Position numbers and translations under genes: made by a program
Notes under the pieces: generated by a model
Seen by the model: only the letters and a program-made list of their open reading frames with translations
Told to the model about the DNA's origin: nothing
Database searches by the model: none
Source: Brachypodius melanocephalos
Taxonomy: Eukaryota > Chordata > Aves > Passeriformes > Pycnonotidae
NCBI GenBank assembly: GCA_013398615.1
Contig: VZSR01001685.1
Location: forward strand, 1,076,517-1,140,516
Direction of reading: 5' to 3'
Length of the DNA stretch: 64,000 nt
In this document: in pieces, positions 1-13,000 of the stretch
How the letters are laid out: every line of letters starts with the position of its first letter
Position numbering within the stretch: position 1 is the stretch's first letter

Positions 1-3000
1 TTGCTAAAGATAAATGATTTTTCTGGATCAAATTATATCAGGATGAATAATTTTATACTATATAATTGGTGAGCTGGATAATTCAATAAGCCCGTTTGCA
101 ATGGTTGACTTCCTTTCACAAGTAGAAATTCTGTAATGAGGAAGGCAGTTTTGTCAAAACAGCTGCCAAATGGCAGTAGCATAATAAAAGAAGCCCATTA
201 ATCAGAAAATTAATTAAACATTCTGTGTATGTAAAACCTGCTGCATACTGAGAAAATGTGAATGGCCTGACAACAGCATTTGTAACAATTTATTCATTGG
301 AGAATTATAGGAAACAACCAGTGTATTACAGAAATATCCAAATACAGCTATTCTACAGGAAGAAAAGGACTCTGTCTCTAAGGTTAACTGGCTAGAAAAA
401 TAATAGAAAAAACATTAAACATTTCTATTCCTTTTCTTACTAATCAGAACATAAATACCGTGGGGTACCAATCCTCTCATCTTGTTTGAAGTGAAGAGTA
501 CTCCTAGCAAAGAATGTTACAACTGAATCTCAGTAGCAATATGGGTGGTGACTATCAGACCTCTGGCATCTCTCAGAATCAAGTAGAATTTTAGGATGAG
601 CTGGGACCAAGATATTCTGCATCATGTGACACTGAAGGAGCTGTTCAATACTTTGGGTTGCTTGCAAAAACAGCTTCCTAAGTATCTGTATGTTTGTTAG
701 ACACGTTTATCTATTCTTGACATTTAAGCTGGCTAATACTCATTTTGAAAGCAATGTTAATTTTCCTCAAATTAGGTTACACCTTGAAGCTGAGGCTGAC
801 ATGGTGTATTTATGACATTGAGAATCTAGAAAAAACTAACTTTTAGGGTTTGTTTTATAAACCTATGATGGTAGCTACCAAGATAAACATTGGTCTCTAT
901 TCATTGATCTGAAAGGAAAAATCTGGGCTAATAATCTTAAATCTAAAATGGCGTAAACACAGAGTGGGGCATGTGGCAAGCAAAAATAGATGTATTTTAT
1001 ATAACTTTGAAATGACCAACAGAATTTTCTCCCTTGGGGGAACTTCATACTATTTCGGGAATTAATGTGAAATTTTGACACATTCACTCCTTTGTTTTTT
1101 GTAGAAAAAAATCTTCAACAGATGTGCTGCACAACCATTTTTTTATGGGAATAAAATGTGCCCCAATTTTCTGGGCTATATAATCACAGAAGATTACAAA
1201 CGAGAGTTCCATAAGCTTCTAATGAATTTAGACCATGCCCCCCCTCTACTTTGAAAATCAATGAGAGTAAAACAGGTAACAGCCTTAAGCACTTTCTTTA
1301 TGTCTGCATAATTGAGTTTGAAATAAATGAAAGAAGTAAACTTCATGGCCTCATGTGCAGTGTCGGCTACTTTTAAATAACATTCAGCATAATTACTTCA
1401 CATCCTTTGCTTCCGTTTTAAGTCAGCAATGAGCAGGCATAGGATAATGCAGCTGGGAAGAATCCCAGGTCTATGAGCCTTATGAACATAAATTGCTCTG
1501 ACTATAGGAAAGCACTGACTATTTCCAATAAAGTAGGTTTGAAATGCTCTTTCGTTTCAACACCAGATGTTCTTTTTCATGCCATGTATTTGATTTGAAG
1601 TAACAAGAATCTTTCTGTTTATACTGGTGTGTCTGGTTGGTTGGATAGAATAACTAAATTATTTTCTGTGCTGCATAGTTAACAAAATGATCTCAGTATT
1701 TCCATAGTATCACATACAGAAAACACTAAATCAGAGTTATATTGAACAGATTAAATTTAATATCAGAATTATATTTTCTCTCCTCATTTTGTTGTGGGAA
1801 ATGATTTATTCATAGGTAGATGGTTCTTGAAGAGTCCCTATGTATTTTCTCTGTGGAGGTCAAAATCATACTGGAATAAAGTGAACTCACCCTCTGGTTC
1901 CTATAGAAGACTTTACTAATATTACAGTATCAGAACAACTGGTAATTGAAAATTAAGACGTTATGGGGGAAAAGCCATTGTGGAGAAAATACCGCAAGTA
2001 CATTGCTTTAATGACCAATAGCTTTTGTGAGCAGGTTCCGCTTGCCATATTTTAAGCCTGTATCTCCAGCTGCAGAGATAGAATGTTGAACTGAAGCCAT
2101 GAAAACCACTGAATCATTTATTAGCTCGCCAGAGGTGGAAAATGGTTACATGGCACAGTAGGTTAATGCTCAAGCTTTCCAAGCTGGAGGCAAGTTATGA
2201 CTAGATTTAGGTCACAAGTGAGACGCATTCAGTGCTATCAGCTTGCTTTCTATGGATAATTTCTCACCTGTGCAGATATATTTTATGATTGGCAATCTGT
2301 TCCAAAGTGAAAAAAGAGAGACATAACAAGACTATTGCAATTGGGTTTAAAAAGTTGTGTAGACAAAGATTCAAATTGACTACCTACAAGACACCTAGCT
2401 CTTTCCAACAATTATTACTCCATTCGGAAAGATATAAGACATGGGCTTCCTCACCAAGTGCAGAAACACTTAAACGTTTTTAGAATAACACTGAAATAAT
2501 AAAACAAAATCACATAAAATCAGAATTTTATGTAAAGCAGAAAAATTAATCTCTAAAATTTACATCTTTTTGGATAAGCAAAATAAGCACGTACTATTTA
2601 AAAATATTAATAGCACTTAATACTTAAATACACACATAAAGTAAAAGAAATTACCTACATATGCTGAGGTATGATAAAGAAATCTCTGCCACTGCCATGA
2701 AGATGAATGCTAAGGATAAAGTATAAAATTTTTGTTACACAGGTACCTTCAAATCTAGAATGAGCAAAGCTGTGCTGCTGAAAATGCAGCGAAGTGAAAT
2801 TCCCACTGTGCTCACTTGTTGTTGCAGTACGTGAGAAGGTGACCATGTGGCCTCTGCGTGTGTGCTCAGGGTGTGTGTGGTCTGCTACATAGGCACAGGA
2901 AAAGGAGGTGGACAAAGAGAGGTGAGAAGATAGAAAATCACTGACCATCAAGATGTTGTATGCCTCTTGTTGCTCAAATGTTAGCCTTGGTCTTTTATCT

Positions 3001-4270
3001 TTTCCATCTCCTCACTTCTGCAGGGAGCCAAGATAGCTACACAGAAGTGAGAAGGACTGTTTTGATGTATCAGTTGTAGACTGGAGCATAAAATATGATT
3101 TCATAACATTCAGATTCAGAAACAAGGAGCTTGAAGTCACAGGTCTGAGTTAGCAGAATCAATTTTCTGCTAGGACATTTAAAACATAACACTTACACAA
3201 CAGTGTCTTGCCTCACACCTGCTGGCCCTGGTTCTCACAGTGACTTCAACATGATAGTTGTTGGGAAGAAATTCAGCACTACAAAAGCAAGTGAAAAGCA
3301 TTACAGGTTTCTGGAATGTACTGGTATCAACTTCCAAAACTAATCTCAGCATATACTTATTAGGTAGGAGTGTTGCTCTACTAGAGCAGTTGTACACAAG
3401 TAGCACATATTTGTTTAGCCACTTGCATATAAATGACAGCTTTGGCAATGTGGTCATCACAAGTTTGTGTAGTTTAAGATCCTGAGGGTGAGGAAGACAA
3501 GAACTGAATAAAGCCTTTGAGAAGAGCAGATCTCAGCATGCTCAGGAAATAGTGCATATAGATCACTCAAGAGTCTGTCTTCCAGGACAAATGGGTTTGG
3601 ACAGATTTTCAGAGACAGAAAAGACAGAGAGATGGCAAAAGGTAGAGTCTCTAAAATGACAACATAGAAATATCAGATGAGCATGCAACAGTGCAGGGAG
3701 GAGAGAAGAAACTCTGTTGCAACTCAAACTGATTAGAGATATAAAGAATAACATGAAAGTAATCTGTAAATGCTAGTATAAAGTAAAAATGCAGGGAAGA
3801 TAAAGTCAATTGGAACTAGCAAGTCAGTCACAGATACTAAAACGAGGACCCAAATAGTTGCCTCATTCACCTAAGTCCTCAGTCCCACATCTCTAACTTC
3901 AAGGAGCAGAAGTGAGGGAAATGGTGAACTACTGACGGTAAAGAAGAGTTGAGTCAGAGACCACTCATACGAAGTAGATATAGACAGATTGATGAGACCA
4001 GGCAAGATGTATCCAAGGATGCTGAGAATGCTGGCTGATATGACAATCAAATATTTCCTATCAATCATTTTTGAAAAGCCATAGCATCAGGACAAGCCAA
4101 GTTATCAGAAAAGGGCAAATATTTTGTTCAACTACAAATATTGAGAAAAAAAATAGAGCTCAAAGAAACTGCAATCACCTTTACATCAGTTCTGGGGAAA
4201 ACTAAAGAAAAGGTCCTCAGGGAAGGACCTCTCAGGAACCTGAAAGATAAGAAGATGACTGGAAGAAGCT
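1..4270. other. AT-rich non-coding DNA, no gene seen
   Basis: No frame in this stretch looks like a protein: the longest are under 100 codons, with skewed composition and no recognisable motif. I see no repeat family I can name. A slightly GC-richer patch at about 2795-3010 and purine-rich sequence at about 3490-3740 are the only compositional changes. It may belong to intergenic or intronic DNA of a large gene. Confidence 0.6.
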
Positions 4271-4274
4271 AAGA

Positions 4275-4720
4275 CAGAATTACTAAGATTAAATCTTACT
4301 TGACCAACCTGATTGCCTTCTACAATGAAACAATTTGCTGAGTGAATGGGGATAGAGGTATGGATGTCATCTGCCTTGATTTTGTAAAGGTTTTTGACCT
4401 GATCTCACACAATATGCCCTATAAACAAGTTTTCAAGTTCTCTGATAAACAGATAGACCATTATTTGGGGAGAAATTTATCTAAACTACCAAGCTAAAAG
4501 GGTGAGTGGCTCAAAGTCCCACTGGCAGAAATCAGATTTAGAGACTTCCAGGAGTTTATCCTGGGTCAGATACTGTTCAGTGTCCTTGTAAATGATCTCA
4601 ATGATGGGACTGAATTCAAATTCACCAGGTTTGTGGATGACACTAAGGAAACAAGGCAGGCTGATGTGATACAAGGAAGAGTTGAGCCAACAAGGGTTGT
4701 GTAGAGTATTGCAAAGAAAC
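4275..4720 (+). mobile_element. CR1 LINE fragment, reverse transcriptase part of ORF2 (decayed)
   Basis: Translating the plus strand piecewise gives CR1 ORF2 reverse transcriptase motifs in the right order. At about 4285-4330 it reads like SYLTNLIAFYNE. At about 4365-4400 it reads DVICLDFVKVFD, the palm motif normally written VYLDFSKAFD. At about 4575-4610 it reads ILFSVLVNDLNDGTE, and at about 4626-4642 RFVDDT, in place of the catalytic FADD box. Stops and frameshifts separate these blocks, so the copy is dead. Neither end of the element is preserved, and no 3' tail follows. It is an old insertion, more diverged than the CR1 3' ends elsewhere in the window. Confidence 0.85.
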
Positions 4721-7700
4721 ACAAGCCCTGTACACCTGAAACAAAACAATCACAAACTGCAGGACAGGCTGGGGTCTGTCTCAGTGGTGTGTTTTATCAC
4801 TCAACAACAATCATTTGATCCTCTTAGTGAAAAAAGAAGTGGCTGACATATTTCTGTAATGTGGCTCTCACCAACCCAACCTGCTTTCCAAGCCACTGCT
4901 CATGGAGTCTCCATCAAACCAGTCAGGAGAGATGAAAAGACCAGAGCATTTTTGGTGGCCTGAGAGACTCTGAACCTGTGACGATGTGCAAGGTGGAAGC
5001 CTTTCATGTGCAGTTCTCTTTCTGGAGATGTCCTCTCCAATTCACTGATGTTCAGTCACATTCCCATCAGTGACTCAAGCATAAGTCCCAAGTCCCTAAG
5101 GCAGATGTACATCAACTTTTTTTTCACCAGGAGAAGTGACATCAATTCCCTGTTGGAGACTGCTCAGAGATGCAAAGGGACAGAAGAGACCAAGCTGTGA
5201 TCTGTGAGAGAGAAAGAGGGTGTGTGTATCTTTGTCATGAAGGCACTTTTAGGCTCTGCCTTGTTTTAGACTCCTGCTGTCCTGGTTAGTGAGAGAAATA
5301 AACTCAGGGTGAAGAGTGAAAGGAATCCATCACAAACCAAGGCTGAAGATGTCCCCATTCACTGGAAAAAAGGAGATGGAGATATGAAGAGAGGGGACAT
5401 GACAAAAGGTATGCAAAGAAGGGAAGAAATGAAAAATGAAGAAAACCTGTAACAATAATCTCTTATTCATATACAGTTTTCTACTAACCTTTTCTTAATT
5501 TGTTGCTCCTTCCAATGCCATACTTAATTATTGACACTAAAAAGAAAGGGAGGACAGATGTATTGCTTTGGGTGACTTTTCATGTGCGTAGTCAGGCAAC
5601 ACCATAAGTGAACAGTTGCTTTTATTTAAAATGAAACCCATAAAGATTTGGAAGAAGAAAAATTAATTTAATAAAGAGACAGAATTCATAAAATCAGGAT
5701 AGGTTTTAACACTAGAAAAAGTAAGAGCCTGAAATTAAGATGGGGCAACAGATCACTTGGTTTCCCGAAGTTTTAGTCTGTTTTCAAAGTTTCCTAGGAA
5801 AAGGAGAGGAAAAAACGCCCAGTCAAAAACATAGAAGATGTTAAACTGTAAATGATCCTGGTTGTACTAAGAATAGATCCTTAGCATATCTTTACAGTAC
5901 TGTCCAAATATGCTCTCTCATCAAAAAAGGCAAAGGGTCAAAACAGTTCACTTTAAAACACCTGGATTGAAAAGATGAAATGAAGGATCTTAAAGAATTA
6001 TCTTCAAATAGCAAAGAAAAAGAGAGCAGAAAGAAAAAAATCTCACAAAAACTTGTTCACTGGAAGCATATGTAGTTGCATATTAATGATGGCATCTGTT
6101 ATGTACTGACTTGAGTTCCCTTAACCACAGAATGTTACATAACCACTGTCAGGAGATTTAAAAACTTCCATTAATTTGTGATGGCAGCAATTAGCAAGGA
6201 GGGTGTTAATATTTACTGGTGCTCAAGCTGTCAATTTCTGGCTATTTTTCATTTGTATTCTTTGTAAACTCATACTGTTGTGTACACAAGGATATCACTG
6301 CATCTAGGCAGAAAACAAAATTTTTCTTTCTGCCATGAGATATTCACTAGACGAATGACATTTGTCTTAGAAATAGCTAAGGAAATTTCACTCAGAATAA
6401 AATCAATACTATGTATAAATCACTACATACAGAAAAGTTAGGAGGTTCATGTTTGATAAAGTGTATTTCTGTCTGAGTCCATCTAAGTTTTTGTATGTGC
6501 ATGCTGCCATATGTGCTCTATGTAATTTGGCAATGTGAATATTGTGAATTCTTACTGTTCAGCAGATATTGATGAAATATATTTATTTATGTTAGCAATT
6601 TTTCATAACCAAAAAGCAATTAATCATAACCGAAAGTCCTTTAATGAAAACAATTTTTTTATGAATAGTTTACTTGAGATGATTTCTCTGCTCAGACTTT
6701 TTTGTGGTCAAGAAGCAAGGTCAAGTGACTTGAAGCTACAGGACTTGAAGCTGCAGGGCATTAAAGTATTCTTTTCATGTAAGAATAAAACTCAGTAGCT
6801 GAATTGACGATGTTTGTGTGTTCTGCTGTAGGGTTAGCTGCTCATCACATTCTAAAGAACACAGTGGAGGCCAAGAAACAGTACAAAACAACATTAAGTG
6901 AGGTAGCAATGATGCACTCCTGCTATTTTCCCTGCGGATGATGCTCTGAAGAGGATAGAATAGACTTCAGTTTCCTTAAAGTTTTCTTGGAGATGGTATC
7001 CAAGATGAGGGAGCTGTAATTACACTTAGCTAAACACCTGTTCATTTATTTAACTTACCAGATTCAATCATCATATAATAGCATTTCAGTTCAGAATATG
7101 TTTTTTTCAGAAAATAACACTTGATAAAACGACAGTATCAACCAGCATGCTGAACCACTGGTGTTTTGAAAGCATTTACATGCATCTATTATAAACACAA
7201 TATTAATCTAAAATTAAAATATTTTTGTGTCAAAGATGTCTGCAAATCTTTTATGTGCTGTAAACATATGGAACTGAAGAAGTATATCCCCTTCTGGAAT
7301 TAGAGGGCAGCAGCTGAGCTGTATGAACTATCTTGCATAATGTTCAAAGGAGAGAAAATTATTCCAAGGAGAGAAGAATAAATTCTGTCAGCTACAAAAA
7401 ACAGCCATGGGATCCTTTTTATGACCATATAAAATAAAAATCATAGAGGTCTTACTGAAAGACATATAATACAGCAAACTACATGCTATTCCATTTTTTT
7501 TTCCGTCTCAGTTAAATTGCTAGGTTTAACTGGCACTATTGGAAATTGAACTTTTGGTTCTATGGAACCTATTGCAAGCTTAGCATAAAAAATGCAGTGA
7601 TCTGTCCCAGATAGGTCTCCAGGCTGCACTACTTGATAGCATTAGTTAAACAATACATGCCAAATTGAAAAGAGTCTCCATCACCTGCAATGGTTTTCAC

Positions 7701-9166
7701 AATCTTTATTTAAACATTCTATGCCTTCAGTAGCCTAAGATAAGCTAAAATAATATTTCTTGAGGTTTGTGGGCATTTCTCCCCCTCGTTGATAAAAGGC
7801 AATAACTTCCAATGCTCAGTTTAACGATCACTACAAATGCCTTTTACTCCTCTGTGAACATCAGCTGCATAGCTAATGTCAGCAGGAAATTCTGGATAAC
7901 TGTAGAGTAGGAGGACACCTGGGAACAGGCAACTAAATCAAAGTAACATAATTAAATTGTGGGGCTCATTTTCAATGAATGTTTTGGAAAACAAAAGAAT
8001 AAATGTGTTTTAAAAGGCTTTAACCAAATGAAGGATTGTCTATCAGTCATTATTAAATGTGGTTGTCCAGATGTATTGTCCATTTCAGAAAATTCTTAAA
8101 GTATTTTTTTGCTGATCAGGAATAACACAGTAAGTTTTCACATAATTCAGTGTTTCTTAAAATTGTTGCTAAATGCCTGCCTTTAGTCACAACCAGGAGG
8201 ATGATAGGTGGCCAAATAAAGACCTTTGGTATACTACAGGCTATGAAGGCATTTAATTCTTTTCCTGGACCAGATTCTCTAAGGAAGAATAACTATAAAA
8301 CAGCAGCTGTTCTCTTGGCATGTACTTCTGAAGTGGCTGGGAAGGCACCTCTTTACACCTCTTTGCCTCCTTCTTTTGAACTACAGCACAAAAAGGGGAA
8401 GGAAACAATCACAGCATTAAGGGAGAGATGGTTCTCTGCTGTGTCACAGAACACGGCAGAGACAAGCTCACAGACCTGCAGCATGTTTGTGCTACACACT
8501 ACACAGTACTGTAGTGTACAGTATTATAATATATGTAGTATTGAATAATATTTGGAGTCAGGGAGTCCTAAAAAACCAATGGTGCTCTTATAGGATTGTG
8601 CCACTATTGCTCAGAATGATGAATAAAAATACAAGCCTGAACATCCTGATGCCGCCAGGGTATGGTAGAACAAAGAGAAAGGTGTCTCAGAGATCTGTCT
8701 TCAATTAAACGGTTCTTGGAGGATACTGACAAGCAAAATAAATCTGTCAATGAAGACACACACAATTCTCACCCTAATGTCATGCAGGGATTTAAACTGG
8801 CCATCCTTAACGCATAGTACAGCACACATAGACATATTTTAATCTTATAGCTCTGGTTATCAGTGTACTGGATTTCGATATGGCAGATAAATCTATAACT
8901 CAATATGTACTCAAGTACCTCATCCCTAACCAGAATTTGACCTGGCTCAGCTAATGGTAACTCGAGCAATCCTGTCTGGAAGGAACTGGACGTTCTGGAT
9001 TTCCTTTTGGACCCACTCACAGGAAGCTGAGGGGCCAAGGCAGGAATAAACTGCCTATCAATCTTCGAAATAAAAATTTTGAATCTAACATACCTAGCAC
9101 TCCCATACAGATACTGTGCTACATGCTTAATTAACTTAATTGACTTAATTATCCTGGTATTTCAGA
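4720..9166. other. Non-coding DNA between CR1 fragment and SINE
   Basis: No coding gene is visible. The 132-codon open frame at 8150-8548 has no family features and is the length expected by chance. A GC-richer block at about 4840-5330 could be an unrecognised old repeat. A 15-base unit is repeated twice at 6727-6756 (GACTTGAAGCTACAG and GACTTGAAGCTGCAG). A near-palindrome lies at 8497-8518. Confidence 0.55.
6727..6756. repeat. Two-copy 15-bp tandem duplication
   Basis: GACTTGAAGCTACAG is followed directly by GACTTGAAGCTGCAG, differing at one base. It is probably a replication-slippage duplication. No function is suggested. Confidence 0.85.
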
Positions 9167-9295
9167 AACAGAATAACAATATTCTGAGTTGGAAGGGACC
9201 CACTAGGATCATGAAGTCCAACTCTTAAGTGAATAGCCCATACAGGGATCAAACCCACAACCTTGGCATTACTGGCACTGCACGCTAACCAAGAC
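9167..9295 (-). mobile_element. TguSINE1-like SINE (tRNA-Ile head, CR1-like tail)
   Basis: On the minus strand the element starts with a tRNA-Ile-like half (about 9232-9295). It keeps an intact B-box-like GGTTTGATCCC at about 9245-9255 and the stretch TGCCAAGGTTGTGGG seen in tRNA-Ile. The other half (9167-9231), read on the plus strand, begins AATATTCTGAGTTGGAAGGG and continues GACCC...AGTCCAACTC, the avian CR1 3' end. This head and tail match the TguSINE1 design described in passerines, in which a tRNA-Ile-derived SINE is thought to be mobilised by CR1. The A-box end is decayed. The same composite occurs again at 21080-21210, in the same orientation. Confidence 0.8.
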
Positions 9296-9579
9296 GATTT
9301 TAGTGCACAATTTCTGGGAAGAAAAATGTTAAAAGAATATGTTGATATTTAGAGGATAAATATACAGCTATACAGAGCTTTGTATGCCATCTGCATGAGA
9401 CTCCAGCCCATGTGGTGTTCAGACCAGCACATGATCATGGCAGTGGTTTCGGTTTTCAGGCTGTGAAAAATTGCAGCTAGTAATTAGTACAGCTAGTGTT
9501 TCCCAGGCAAATCTCCAGAGCCAGGACACAGTAGGAGTATACCTCTGACATCAAGATCTGCTCCTGAATATGGTGGTAT

Positions 9580-10085
9580 TCAGGGCCCCAGTGCAAGAAG
9601 GTCTTCAGCTAAATGGAATAGGTTCAGGAGACAGACACCAAGACACTGAAGAGGTGGGGGGACTCTGGGGAGGGAAGCTGTAGAGCTTGTAATGTGCAGT
9701 GTGGGTGAAGGGCTAGGAATTGTTCAGGCTGGAGAAGGGATGTCTTCAGGGGCACCTTACAGCAACCCCTCAACAGCTGTGAGGAGGCTGTTGAGGAGAC
9801 AGCTATGAGCTCTTGATGCTGATGTACCATGAGAGGACACGAAATAACTGGAACAAGAGCAGTTGTGACAGGATGTAAGGAAAAGATTTCTTCCCCTGGG
9901 GACACGGCACAGTGGGACAGGCTGCCCAGAGAGGTGGTGCACTCTCCATCTGTGGAAGTTTCAAGACCCATCCAGATAAAAGCCCTGAGCAATCAGGACA
10001 GACCTCAGAGCTGCTCCTGCTGAGAGTAAGAGGTAAGACTGGAGCCTGCTGAGCAGCCTTCCAGCTGGAACTATCCTGTGATCTT
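9580..10085 (+). mobile_element. CR1 LINE, 5'-truncated 3' end
   Basis: The plus strand has the CR1 ORF2-end and 3' UTR signature. It begins near GGCCCCAGTGCAAGAAGG (9583), has CAGGCTGGAGAAGGGAT near 9725, and has the diagnostic CAGTGGGACAGGCTGCCCAGAGAGGTGGTG at about 9910-9940, followed by CACTCTCCATC. The end, ACTATCCTGTGATCTTTTTG (about 10069-10088), is a degraded form of the usual ATTCTATGATTC repeat. There are several indels, so it is not coding. The open frames here at 60-122 codons are by-products of its higher GC content. Confidence 0.85.
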
Positions 10086-13000
10086 TTTGTTCCTATAGGT
10101 AGGTGTAGTCATTTCAAACTTGATGACATTCACATTCAAATTCCCAATTGAATTTGTTCAAACTTTGTTCCTACTGAGATCAATCAGATCAGACTCTAAT
10201 GTTAGCTGACTTTTCCAGTGAATAAAGAAAGGAAAACCACACTGACTTTGGTGTTGATGCCAGTATTTTAAGTAATGTTTCTACAATTTCTTGTCCCTGA
10301 AAATAAATCTTTTGACTTTGGTGGTAGTTGCAAAAATGATGGAAGGTCAAAGGTAGGCCCTGAATTACTCTTGTCCAGAGTAATGGGCAATGTAATGGAA
10401 TTAGGGTTTTTTTACTGTAAGCATAGCTTTTTAAGTCCACACATAAATGCATACTCAGATTTGCATCCAGGACCAAGCTGACCAAAATATCTGCTTTCTG
10501 CAAAGTTCTGTCTGGGATTACAGTCTCAGAAACACTACAGGGCACTGAGAGTTTCAAAGCACTTGGTGATGTTTTGCATATCTAAAATAGCCTTTTTTTT
10601 GTTAAATATTCAGGGCAGCTAAAAACTTATGCCCAAGCCAAACCAAACACAGAAACCCCAAAATCCCACACAAAACAAACAGCAACAATCTAACAACAAC
10701 AAGCAAGCAGAAAAAAGGCCTTCAAAATGCTCTATTAAATAAGGTATAATGCTTGCAAAGACAATGGAAATACAACAAAAATTGTAAATTTCTTCTGCCA
10801 ACAGGAGATATTAATATAATTAATAATTATTAATTAGGCTTTGAGTATAGAAGAAAATACTTTTTCAGACAAAAATGACGACGTTGAAAAAACAAGAAGC
10901 AGATCTAGATTAGTCACTGTATTTTGAAACACTGCATCTGTACTTTTGATGTACTACTCACAATTTCTTACTTGTTAAAACGTGTTTGGTTTTAATGTTA
11001 CTATTTCTCTATTGCTTTCTCTCTCCTATGCATTTGAAAATGTGCTCCTTAATACCCCAAAAATAGTGCTCGTGGATGTTAATGAAGCTGCTTCTTTGGA
11101 AAATGTGCTCTCTATTTTCTATTTGAATGGCAAAGAAAAATTAATTCAGTGGAAAAGGTTTGTGGTGTGTTTGGAAATTGCCATTATTTTATATCTTAAT
11201 AAAACAGGTGGAATGGTAATTTCTTCTTTAATATTGTCTCCAATTAAAATTCTTTTTTATTTGTTTGATTTCATTTACATACACAGGTAATGTGTGCACG
11301 CTTGGGCCCACTGCCATAATTTTAATAATTAAATAACTCCTGTTGGTTTTAGAAAGTGTGTTTGGATTTTCTTTTTATTTATGTTCTTTCTTTTCCTAAT
11401 TAATCTTACAGAAATTTGCTTCAATTCTTACTGTTCACTGCTTTCAAAAGGGAACAGTCCTGCATGATTATCCATGATATCCATGGAACAGCACAGAGTA
11501 AAGAACTCAGTATATCAACAACAGTAAATCTATTGCTATAAAAAGGCTCTGCAGCCCAGTTTCAGGGGCAAAAACCATTTATTGAAAAGGACAGGTGTTA
11601 CTGGAATACGGCACACATGTCCTTTGCCAAGAAAATCAGTCTTTTTAAGTGCAAGACATTTCTCTGGTGTGTATTCAAATGAAAATTCAGGAGAATGCCT
11701 GAAAATAAAAGAGTTCCATTCCTCTGATTTTCATGGTAAGGCCCCTGTGAATATCAAATGCAGCATATCCAGTTTTTTTAATGTTTGTCTTCTTATGCTA
11801 TCATTAAACTTGTTATTGGTTCTAGTCTACATTCTCAGTGGTTGCAACATAGTGGATGATTAAGTTGTAAAATAGATGTGAGTTACCACATATCTTGACC
11901 TTCTGTGAAGCTGTGGGATATTTTAATTATGATATCTATTTTATCTCCATTATTCTAAAATTTGAATATAATGGCCATATGTACAGAAAACAGCACATAA
12001 AGGTTTTAAGTACCTGTAAAGAAATGTATCACAAGTAGTTGAAGAGAGAGGATGCAACTGTAGTGAAGAGAGTTACAATAATCTGGCAAATCAAAGTGAT
12101 TGCTTCATAAATTACAGAAAAAAAAAAAAAACTGTGTGGAACACTGAGACATTTCACAGCTCAGTAGCCTCCTGCACATCTGGGGGCTCAGCCCACTTGC
12201 TCTGATATTCCATCTCCTCAAGGAGGGTGTCTCTGAACTTCCATCACCTATCAATGCTCATACAAAATTATTAGGCATAAAGATCTGTCCTCCAGTATTA
12301 GATTATTCAGAAGTCTTCCTGTCAGCCTTTGGAGATACTTTTCACTAAACAGGCGATAAAAGTTATGTCATTATTATTAGCAGTGTTAATTATACATCAG
12401 CAAATAAAAATAAAAAAGATGCTGATGCACTGATACCTTATATTAGCCATAAACTTTCCTATTATCTTAAAAAATGCCTTCTAGTCTCACAGACTGTTAG
12501 ACTTTATTAAGAAATCATGAATAGAATGTGAAACTTGAGCAGTCAGAACTGCTTCCTAAGCACCAACTACAAGCAGCTCAACTCCTTTGATCATAAACTG
12601 CATACTGAAATAGATAACTATAATATAGGGACTATTAAACCTCAGAACTCAAAGACTGACAGCTGTGTCACGTAAATCACTCTTCCTTTCCTCTTCATCA
12701 TTTTGGCACAGTTTCTTCAACAGTATAGTAATACTGTAGTAATACTATCATAGGACAGGGATGGTTTGTTATTTACCTAGCATATCAAAATTAGTTAAAA
12801 TTTTATTTTTAAGAGCTTGAAAAATACCAGACTGTTCACTAAACAGGTGAGTTTCTTAATATTTTTTAAAAAATGTCATCTGTGTTACTGTAATGTTCTC
12901 AAGAAATAGGTTTTTAGTGATGGGAGACATGCAGACATTATAATTAGAAAAAATCTAGTAAATTTCTTTTTCTCCAGAAAAACCTTTTTTTTTTTTTTAA

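Noticed and set aside
8497..8518. Near-perfect palindrome ACACTACACAGTACTGTAGTGT
   Set aside because: Short, imperfect and isolated; no sign of a functional hairpin or RNA gene.
8150..8548. 132-codon open frame on the plus strand
   Set aside because: No recognisable domain, no codon-use signal, and a length expected a few times by chance in 64 kb of six-frame reading.
9232..9295. A possible tRNA-Ile gene on the minus strand
   Set aside because: The A-box side and the stem pairing are decayed and it is fused to a CR1-like tail, so it is the head of a SINE, not a working tRNA gene.
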